DNA of 5,404 bases from Acidobacteriota bacterium. GTDB lineage: Bacteria > Acidobacteriota > Terriglobia > UBA7540. A program made the position numbers and the translations under genes. The stretch spans positions 1 to 5,404 of the forward strand of contig JAJYJL010000691.1 of assembly GCA_021789565.1 (NCBI GenBank), written 5' to 3'. Positions 1-4,859 of the stretch are shown in pieces. Numbering within the stretch: the first letter of the stretch is position 1; the number at the start of each line of letters is the position of its first letter. A model generated the notes under the pieces. It was given only the letters and a program-made list of their open reading frames with translations. It made no database searches and was not told the DNA's origin.

Positions 1-259
1 CGCCGTAGAAAAGTGCCAGCCCTGGTCCTGTCATCATCAGAACCAGTGCGGCGCAGACCAGCATCCAGGCGTTGTCACCGGAGCTTTGGGCGGTCCCAAT
101 CTCAGTCTCAAGCTTCTGCGACAACGCTGTCGCCGCCGTCTGCGTCGAGCTGACAGTCTGCGCGGCAACTGCTGGTAGCGGCGTCGTCTGCGAAATGCCC
201 CGCCCTGCACACAGCCCAAAGGCAGAAATAAAGGTCACTACGTAAAGCAAATGTCTCAT
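1..259 (-). CDS. amt: Ammonium transporter (Amt family), N-terminal part; gene continues past the left edge
   Basis: Membrane channel of the Amt/MEP/Rh family that carries ammonium or ammonia across the cytoplasmic membrane. 86 codons are visible from an ATG at 257-259. Residues 1-23 look like a signal peptide: MRH, then a hydrophobic LLYVVTFISAFGLCAG. Residues 24-60 form a Thr/Ala/Gln-rich stretch that should be periplasmic. Residues 61-86 hold the family signature of the first membrane helix, GDNAWMLVCAALVL followed by MMTGPGLALFYG, which lines up with ADNAFMMICTALVLFMTIPGIALFYGG of E. coli AmtB. A cleaved signal peptide is known for E. coli AmtB; here the linker before helix 1 is clearly longer. 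AGGAGG at 275-280 lies about 15 bases upstream, somewhat far, with GGAG at 273-276 also available. A near-consensus promoter lies at 403-430. The pore residues and any fused C-terminal domain are outside the window, and no glnK/glnB gene is seen on this side. Family call is firm; specific role is not. Confidence 0.92.
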   Translation of the reverse strand, partial: MRHLLYVVTFISAFGLCAGRGISQTTPLPAVAAQTVSSTQTAATALSQKLETEIGTAQSSGDNAWMLVCAALVLMMTGPGLALFYG

Positions 260-402
260 TTCAGATTTCCCGCTCCTCCTGCGATTTGCGGCGAGGTTAC
301 CCCCTGGCACCTGCTCCGCTAAAAAGCTGGTGCAAAATGATCAAACCTGATCTTTCGCACGCCACATGAATGTAACGGCCGACCGACTGAGGGTGATTGC
401 CA

Positions 403-430
403 ATTATAACCCGGCTGCAGATACGGTCAA
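403..430 (-). promoter_or_regulatory. Sigma70-type promoter reading toward the ammonium transporter
   Basis: On the minus strand, a -35 box TTGACC (425-430, five of six consensus bases) is followed after 16 bases by TATAAT (403-408, six of six). Transcription would start near 396-397, leaving an untranslated leader of about 137 bases before the ATG at 259. It is the only near-consensus promoter with acceptable spacing that I found in the window. I see no clear sigma54-type (GG-N10-GC) element in the same direction. That is notable because many ammonium transporter genes are nitrogen-regulated. Confidence 0.65.
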
Positions 431-568
431 GAGTTATGCCACCCGCCGAAAGAACCGTGTGCCCGTATTGCAAGGAATTGAGCCCGCATGACGGATGTTC
501 GCCAATTCCTTCCACAACCAGTCGCGGTTGTGATAGCTTGGCAAGTCCGGCGCGAAAACGAATTTAAG

Positions 569-598
569 GTGTGATCTTCAAACAGCCGAAGGCATAAT
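569..598 (+). promoter_or_regulatory. Weak candidate promoter for the Tat oxidoreductase
   Basis: CATAAT at 593-598 matches the -10 consensus in five of six bases. The best -35 partner, GTGTGA at 569-574 with an 18-base spacer, matches only three of six. A transcript would begin near 605, about 39 bases before the TTG at 644 and only about 12 bases before the ATG at 617. That geometry suits the TTG start better. The call rests mainly on the -10 box and position. Confidence 0.25.
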
Positions 599-627
599 GA
601 GCGCCGTGGTTGCACAATGGATCCGTC

Positions 628-636
628 AAAGGAGGG
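628..636 (+). promoter_or_regulatory. Strong Shine-Dalgarno that decides a TTG start
   Basis: AAAGGAGGG ends seven bases before the TTG at 644-646, ideal spacing. The in-frame ATG at 617 has no purine-rich site at the right distance (the bases before it are GTGGTTGCACA). The ribosome binding site would itself lie inside the coding region if the ATG were used. The TTG is therefore the better start. Confidence 0.8.
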
Positions 637-643
637 AACAACA

Positions 644-1933
644 TTGAACAAAGATTCCGGCAAGAAGGTGGGGCGAAGAGAATTCATGGGGACGGCGGCC
701 GCGGCGGGCTTTATGATCATTGCGCCGCAACTGGTGCGGGGGACGGCGGCGAATTCCGCGCTACGGGTTGGTCTGCTGGGCTGCGGAGACCGCGGAAAAG
801 CGGACACAACTTACCTGATCGAAACCGGCAAGGCGCGGCTGGTGGCGCTGGGTGACCTGTTCCAGGACAAGCTGGACGAGGCAAAGGCGCACTTTGACAA
901 TTTCCAGAAGGGGAGAGGTATTGCTCCGATTGAACGGAAACTGATGTTCCGCGGTCCGAAGGCTTACCAGGAAATCGCACACTCAAAGGACGTCGACATC
1001 ATCGTGATTACCACGCCGGCGTACTTCCACCCTCAGCACCTTGCGGAGGTTGTAACGGCAGGCAAGCACGTTTATTGTGAGAAGCCGGTAGCGGTGGACC
1101 CGCAAGGTTGCGTTTCAGTGCTGGATTCAGCGCGCAGGGCCGAGGCCAGCCTGAGCCTCGAGATTGGCTTTCAGCTTCGCAACGCTCCGCCTTATGTCGA
1201 GCAGGTGAAACGGATTCATGCCGGAGCGCTGGGAACAATTGTTTCCGGTGAAGGCCACTACTACGCTACATGGCCACAGCGGCCCGCCTGGCCAAATGCC
1301 TCCCCCGACGAACGGCTCATTCGCAACTGGTATTACTCCAGGATCCTTTCTGGTGACATCATTGTCGAGCAGAACATTCATGTGATTGACATCTGCAACT
1401 GGATCCTGCAAGCGCACCCCGTTGTGGCCTCGGCGTCAGGGTCACATAAGGGCCGTCCCGAAAAGGGCGAGGTTTACGGACACTACAGCGTGGTCTTCAA
1501 ATATCCCAACGGCGTTAGCATGACGTTTGCCTCTACGCAGTTCGGCAACAATCCGTGGGAGGTCGGCTGGCAGTTTTTCGGCACCAAGGGCTCGTCAGAA
1601 ACACACTATTCTGGGCCGGTGGCCATCTATGGAGAGAATCCCTGGAAATGGGGCGGTGAGCAGCCTGCCGCGAAAGGCGGGGCCCAGGGATTTTCAACGG
1701 CCGGTGTCTTCCATGACAACCTTGCGCAGGCTGACCCGGATAAAAAGATGTCTTTTGTGAACAGCATCCTCAACAACCAGTATCATAACCAGGCGGCCCA
1801 AGGCGTGGAATCGGCCTTGAGTTGCATGATGGCGCGCCATTCAGCTTATACGGGCCACGAGGTCAGCTATGAAGCCATGGCAACCTCCGGCGAACACTGG
1901 GACGACGAGATTAACCTCAACCAGTTTGCCTAA
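644..1933 (+). CDS. Tat-exported Gfo/Idh/MocA family oxidoreductase
   Basis: Predicted NAD(P)-dependent sugar or polyol oxidoreductase, 429 residues from the TTG start. Residues 7-16 (KKVGRREFMG) carry a twin-arginine motif, R11-R12, followed by a hydrophobic run AAAAGFMIIAP at 18-28. The protein is thus likely exported folded with its cofactor, as glucose-fructose oxidoreductase of Zymomonas is known to be. The Rossmann fold begins at RVGLLGCGDRG (41-51). The family's EKP motif is E146-K147-P148 in HVYCEKPVAV; the lysine is the usual catalytic or cofactor-contacting residue. The C-terminal substrate domain has SGDIIVEQNIHVIDICNW (237-253), with D238, E242, H246 and D249 as likely active-site residues. 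Length fits the family. The next gene on the same strand is a SIS isomerase 169 bases on, with a similar TTG start, so they may be co-transcribed. Substrate cannot be read from the sequence. A start at 617 would add nine residues and is less likely. Confidence 0.9.
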   Translation: MNKDSGKKVGRREFMGTAAAAGFMIIAPQLVRGTAANSALRVGLLGCGDRGKADTTYLIETGKARLVALGDLFQDKLDEAKAHFDNFQKGRGIAPIERKLMFRGPKAYQEIAHSKDVDIIVITTPAYFHPQHLAEVVTAGKHVYCEKPVAVDPQGCVSVLDSARRAEASLSLEIGFQLRNAPPYVEQVKRIHAGALGTIVSGEGHYYATWPQRPAWPNASPDERLIRNWYYSRILSGDIIVEQNIHVIDICNWILQAHPVVASASGSHKGRPEKGEVYGHYSVVFKYPNGVSMTFASTQFGNNPWEVGWQFFGTKGSSETHYSGPVAIYGENPWKWGGEQPAAKGGAQGFSTAGVFHDNLAQADPDKKMSFVNSILNNQYHNQAAQGVESALSCMMARHSAYTGHEVSYEAMATSGEHWDDEINLNQFA

Positions 1934-2087
1934 AAACCGGCAAGCAGGAACCGCAAAGCGCCGATGTACTAAAATAGAAAGGGCAGCCGACTGAAGGAAG
2001 GGCACTAACCAAGGGTTGGAGGGAGTCCCTGTTTGACTTTCTCCCGAAAAAACCTGTTTCCGATTGCCCCTCTCTCAAAGCGCCCAT

Positions 2088-2094
2088 AGGAGGT
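2088..2094 (+). promoter_or_regulatory. Consensus Shine-Dalgarno that selects a TTG start
   Basis: AGGAGGT ends eight bases before the TTG at 2103-2105. An ATG at 2096-2098 sits almost against the site (one base away) and opens a frame that hits a stop within nine codons, so it is not the start. The TTG gives the full SIS domain. Confidence 0.8.
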
Positions 2095-2102
2095 AATGCA
2101 CT

Positions 2103-2717
2103 TTGGCAAACCTAGGAAATAGCCTTTCAGGCTATCTTGCAGAACTCAAGACCGTCCTTGACAAGCTTCCGCTCGACGCAATCGCCAAAGCGACAGACAT
2201 TCTGTTCGCCTGCTACCAGACGAACCATACGGTTTTCGTGTTTGGCAACGGCGGAAGCGGAGCATTAGCCTCTCACTTGGTCACTGACCTTGGCAAAGGC
2301 ACTCATTTCCCCGGCCCCAAAGAACTGGCTTCTGTCAGGCGCATGAAAGCGATGGCAGTCACCGACAACATGCCGATGGTGACCGCCTGGGCCAATGACA
2401 CCCAATACGAAGATGTTTTCATGCGGCAGATTGAAAACTTCCTTCAGCCCGGCGACGTGGCTGTAGCCATCAGTGGAAGCGGGAATTCCCCCAACGTACT
2501 GAAGGCGCTTGATTTCGCCCGGCGCGCAAATGCAACCACAATCGGGCTCGGTGGGATCGGCGGCGGTAAAATGAAGGACATGCTGGACTGCGCGGTTATC
2601 GTGCCCTCTAATAGCATGCAACAGGTTGAAGACGCCCACGTCATCATCAGCCACATGATTTTCCTCGACCTCAAGAACCGAATCACCGCGCTGGCGGCGA
2701 CGCCACAACAGGTCTAA
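2103..2717 (+). CDS. SIS-domain sugar-phosphate isomerase, GmhA (phosphoheptose isomerase)-like
   Basis: Single-domain cytoplasmic SIS protein of 204 residues, the usual length of the GmhA/DiaA group. GmhA interconverts sedoheptulose 7-phosphate and a heptose 7-phosphate, while relatives act on other phosphosugars. The phosphosugar-binding loop is VFVFGNGGSGALASH (44-58). The second loop is AISGSGNSPN (122-131). The C-terminal helix VEDAHVIISHMIF (175-187) carries H179 and H184. Aligned by eye to GmhA, the metal ligands read H58 (kept), D62 where GmhA has Glu, E176 where GmhA has Gln, and H184 (kept). That departure, and the absence of other heptose pathway genes nearby (gmhB, hldE), makes a strict GmhA assignment unsafe. 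The start is TTG at 2103 behind AGGAGGT. It lies 169 bases after the Tat oxidoreductase; a shared transcript is possible. TTGACT at 2033-2038 has no good -10 partner, so I call no separate promoter. Confidence 0.85.
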   Translation: MANLGNSLSGYLAELKTVLDKLPLDAIAKATDILFACYQTNHTVFVFGNGGSGALASHLVTDLGKGTHFPGPKELASVRRMKAMAVTDNMPMVTAWANDTQYEDVFMRQIENFLQPGDVAVAISGSGNSPNVLKALDFARRANATTIGLGGIGGGKMKDMLDCAVIVPSNSMQQVEDAHVIISHMIFLDLKNRITALAATPQQV

Positions 2718-2757
2718 GAGGGGACTCGTGCCTCAAAACTTCGGATGATCATCGTCT

Positions 2758-2798
2758 CCGCCGGGCACGTGGCACAACGTTCACTTCGGCCACGGCGG
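2758..2798. other. Imperfect inverted repeat between convergent genes
   Basis: CCGC (2758-2761) plus CGTGGC (2768-2773) can pair with GCCACG (2789-2794) plus GCGG (2795-2798). This forms a 10-base-pair stem with a six-base bulge and a 15-base loop. It lies between the end of the SIS gene at 2717 and the end of the zinc-ribbon gene at 2843, where a bidirectional terminator would be expected. No T-run follows on either strand, so it is not a classical intrinsic terminator. It may be chance in GC-rich DNA. Confidence 0.25.
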
Positions 2799-2842
2799 CT
2801 CCCGCAACTTGTGCATGTTGTCTCCTCAGGTGTAAGCGCCCT

Positions 2843-3148
2843 CTAATTCACGGTTGTTCCCTGGCCGGCCGGTTTCACTACGAATTGCCTGCGGGGGTAT
2901 TTCCTGACGAGCCGTTCAAGCCCCCAGAGTGTGGACTCAGAGCCCTCGTCTTTAAGTTCCCGGAAGGAACGGGTGTTGGCGTCGTTGCACCGGGGGCAAA
3001 TCATCGTGGGCCGCCCCACCACATTTACCTTTGGCCTATCGGAGTAAAAGATCGAATTCAAAGCATCATGATTAGTGTGCATCAGGCAATTATGGCAAAC
3101 AAACCAGAGGTCCCTGTCAATCTTCTTGAAGAAATTAAGAATGCTCAT
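2843..3148 (-). CDS. Small zinc-ribbon-like hypothetical protein with two CxxC pairs
   Basis: A 101-residue protein starting MSILNFFKKIDRDLWFVC. Two cysteine pairs, C18-HN-C21 and C51-PR-C54, are 30 residues apart, the pattern of a zinc ribbon. Histidines H19, H24 and H27 lie near the first pair. After the second pair the chain is charged (NTRSFRELKDEGSES), then has a probable helix LWGLERLVRKYPRRQF at 74-89. I see no signal peptide or membrane segment. The ATG at 3146-3148 follows AAAGGGA at 3155-3161 with six bases between. A longer in-frame start (GTG at 3293-3295) has less support and would add 49 residues. An overlapping plus-strand frame at 2885-3193 has no recognisable motif, whereas the paired CxxC pattern favours the minus strand. 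I do not recognise the family and assign no function. Its 3' end faces the SIS gene and it is divergent from the oxidoreductase at 3604. Confidence 0.65.
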   Translation of the reverse strand: MSILNFFKKIDRDLWFVCHNCLMHTNHDALNSIFYSDRPKVNVVGRPTMICPRCNDANTRSFRELKDEGSESTLWGLERLVRKYPRRQFVVKPAGQGTTVN

Positions 3149-3603
3149 CGTGGTTCCCTTTCGCTCCCTCAATATGCCCCGAGACGTTGCTAAGAAACCC
3201 ATCCAAGCCATTCGTGGCGCCGCAGAAAGCCGCCCATCGTGCAGAAATGCACCGTACTGGAAATCAATTCCTCTGAACGACTCGCACCGGCACACGTACC
3301 CGCAATCTCGGCAAACACCGTAACAAGAATTGCCAGCACGCTTATGCCGGCCGGCGGAATGGCTACCTGATTCGCCCGGTTCCCTGCAATTATATTTCGA
3401 ATGTCAACAAACACGCCACAGAAACAACATGCTCCCGCCTCAATCGCACTGAAGGGGCGCACCGTGCCTCCAGAGCTACTTCGTCACCCAAATTGCTCTC
3501 CCCTCCTTCTCCGTGGATGATAAAATGCACTTCGCTATCCGTCTGCGGCCGGCTATGTTGCAGCGTGGCGGCACAAAAATCAAGAATTCAGCGGAGCTAA
3601 AAC
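3149..3603. other. Intergenic region without a confident gene
   Basis: These 455 bases separate the minus-strand zinc-ribbon gene from the plus-strand oxidoreductase. On the minus strand one frame is open from a TGA near 3412 down into the zinc-ribbon gene and contains a cysteine cluster (3284-3325). Another minus frame, 3190-3462 with a GTG start, encodes CCFCG and a hydrophobic stretch. Neither has a recognisable domain or a convincing start, so I call neither a gene. They could be remnants of a decayed small gene. Near the right end, TAAAAT at 3521-3526 (plus) resembles a -10 box for the gene at 3604 but has no good -35 box. Confidence 0.5.
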
Positions 3604-4791
3604 ATGACAGATCCTATTCGAATCGGTATTGCCGGAGCGGGTTTCGCCGCCCGATTTCACATTAGGGGCATTCAAAGAGTCTACGGAGTGCCCTTAACTG
3701 TTACAGGGGTAACCTCTAACACGCCGGCATCGCGCAGGAAGTTCGCGCAGGAGTTTGGCGTCCAGGCCTTCGACTCTCTCGAAGAACTTTGCGACGCCTC
3801 CGACGTCGTAGACGTTTGCACACCCGGTTCAAGCCATGAAACTGTTGCCGTTGAGGCCCTGAAGCGCGGCAAGCACGTCATCATTGAAAAGCCCTTCACG
3901 GGTTATTACGGCCCGGCCACGGAGGACGGCGCCGAGTTTCGTGGCAATACATTTTCCAAAGAAATCATGCTTCGTGAAGCCATGGCAAGCTGCCGCCGAA
4001 TTCTTGACGCCGCCAGCAAGAGCGGCAGGATGATTGGTTACGCTGAAGACTGGGTTTATGCACCTTCCGTCCAGAAAGAGCGCGAGATCCTGGAAAAGAG
4101 CGGCGGCCAGATCCTGCGGATGATTGGCGACGAGTCACACAGCGGTTCGCATTCGCCTTATTACGGCATCTGGAAATTCTCGGGGGGAGGCTCGATCGTG
4201 GGCAAAGCCTGCCATCCGCTATCCACTGCGCTCTATCTGAAAGCCGTGGAAGGAAACACCCGGGACGGCAAACCCATTCGCCCGGCAACCGTTTCCGCCC
4301 GCACACATGAAATTACTCGCTTGAAGACCTTTCGGGATGCCGGGATTATTCGCACCGGGTATGACGACATTGAAGACTACGGGCAGATCCACATCACGTT
4401 CGAGGACGGAACGGTAGCTGACATTTTCGCCTCCGAGCTGGTTATGGGTGGCGTAAACAACTGGCTTGAGGTTTTTGCCAACAACCACCGGACTCGCTGC
4501 AGCCTGAACCCTATCGACGCTCTTACCACCTTTAATCCCAAGGAGGAATTCTTCAAGGATATTTACGTTGTGGAGAAGACTTCCACCACGCAGGGATGGA
4601 GCCATCCTGCGCCAGATGAAGCATGGCAGCATGGGTACCCACAGGAATTCCAGGATTTTCTTGAGGCCTTCCGTGATAACCGTGAACCCCTGGCGGGCGG
4701 AATCCTGGCATCCGACAGCATCGCTGTGCTTTACAGCGCCTATCTTTCGGCCGAGCGACGCGGTCAGGAAGTGGAAATCCCCAAAGAGTAA
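3604..4791 (+). CDS. Cytoplasmic Gfo/Idh/MocA family oxidoreductase, subfamily with an insert after EKP
   Basis: Predicted NAD(P)-dependent sugar or sugar-derivative dehydrogenase of 395 residues, with no signal peptide. The Rossmann nucleotide-binding loop is IGIAGAGFAARFH (7-19). The EKP motif is E95-K96-P97 in HVIIEKPFTGYYG. Straight after it, residues 100-123 form an insert (includes PATEDGAEFRGNTFSKE) absent from the 644 gene. The segment GYAEDWVYAPSVQKE (145-159) precedes the substrate domain. That domain has ESHSGSHSPYYGIW (177-190) and FSGGGSIVGKACHP (192-205), with K201 and H204 as candidate active-site residues. The combination AE(D/N)WVYAP, SGSHSPY and GGG..HP resembles a recurring subgroup from memory, whose substrate I do not know. 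The ATG at 3604 follows GGAG at 3593-3596 with seven bases between. It converges on the SIS gene at 4860 across a 68-base gap. It is a distant paralog of the 644 gene, not a recent duplicate. Confidence 0.9.
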   Translation: MTDPIRIGIAGAGFAARFHIRGIQRVYGVPLTVTGVTSNTPASRRKFAQEFGVQAFDSLEELCDASDVVDVCTPGSSHETVAVEALKRGKHVIIEKPFTGYYGPATEDGAEFRGNTFSKEIMLREAMASCRRILDAASKSGRMIGYAEDWVYAPSVQKEREILEKSGGQILRMIGDESHSGSHSPYYGIWKFSGGGSIVGKACHPLSTALYLKAVEGNTRDGKPIRPATVSARTHEITRLKTFRDAGIIRTGYDDIEDYGQIHITFEDGTVADIFASELVMGGVNNWLEVFANNHRTRCSLNPIDALTTFNPKEEFFKDIYVVEKTSTTQGWSHPAPDEAWQHGYPQEFQDFLEAFRDNREPLAGGILASDSIAVLYSAYLSAERRGQEVEIPKE

Positions 4792-4811
4792 CTGCCGCCG
4801 GTATCTGCCAG

Positions 4812-4856
4812 GTGGTTTGGCGTAACCGCAAAGTGCGTCGCACGCCCGGACACCAC
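4812..4856. terminator. Weak stem-loop between convergent genes, possible bidirectional terminator
   Basis: GTGGT (4812-4816) and GGCG (4819-4822) can pair with CGCC (4843-4846) and ACCAC (4852-4856) around an unequal internal loop. A small GTGC/GCAC hairpin lies at the centre. It sits exactly in the 68-base gap between the stop at 4791 and the stop at 4860, where both transcripts should end. No T-run supports an intrinsic terminator on either strand, so the call rests on position and weak pairing. Confidence 0.2.
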
Positions 4857-4859
4857 TAC

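Larger units (their letters stand above)
260..643. other. Divergent intergenic region between the ammonium transporter and the Tat oxidoreductase
   Basis: These 384 bases separate two divergently transcribed genes. They hold the leader and promoter of the transporter (promoter at 403-430, minus) and presumably the promoter of the oxidoreductase. Open frames on the minus strand here, one running into 807, show no recognisable domain and overlap the start of the real gene, so I treat them as chance. No convincing RNA gene or riboswitch was recognised in the transporter leader (260-396), though that cannot be excluded by eye. Confidence 0.6.

Noticed and set aside
305..319. GG-N10-GC pattern (TGGCAC at 305-310, GC at 318-319) resembling a sigma54 promoter on the plus strand
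   Set aside because: The second half reads CCGC rather than TTGC, and it points away from the ammonium transporter, more than 300 bases from the oxidoreductase start.
427..807. Minus-strand frame of 126 codons across the start of the Tat oxidoreductase
   Set aside because: Composition is Arg/Ser/Pro-rich without a domain, and it overlaps a gene with clear family motifs; a GC-rich shadow frame.
1979..2004. Direct repeat AAGGGCA (1979-1985 and 1998-2004), plus CCTGTTT at 2028-2034 and 2053-2059
   Set aside because: Seven-base repeats in a 169-base gap are expected by chance and show no symmetry typical of an operator.
2744..2753. Perfect palindrome GATGATCATC
   Set aside because: It lies downstream of the SIS gene between convergent genes, is only ten bases, and has no second copy, so an operator role is not supported.
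2885..3193. Plus-strand frame of 102 codons opposite the zinc-ribbon gene
   Set aside because: It has no recognisable motif or clear ribosome binding site, while the opposite strand has paired CxxC motifs and a Shine-Dalgarno.
3389..3407. TTGACA (3402-3407) and TATAAT (3389-3394) on the minus strand, both perfect boxes, upstream of the zinc-ribbon gene
   Set aside because: They are only seven bases apart, far from the 16-18 needed for a sigma70 promoter, and neither has a good partner at proper spacing. The TATAAT alone might act as a -10, but evidence is thin.
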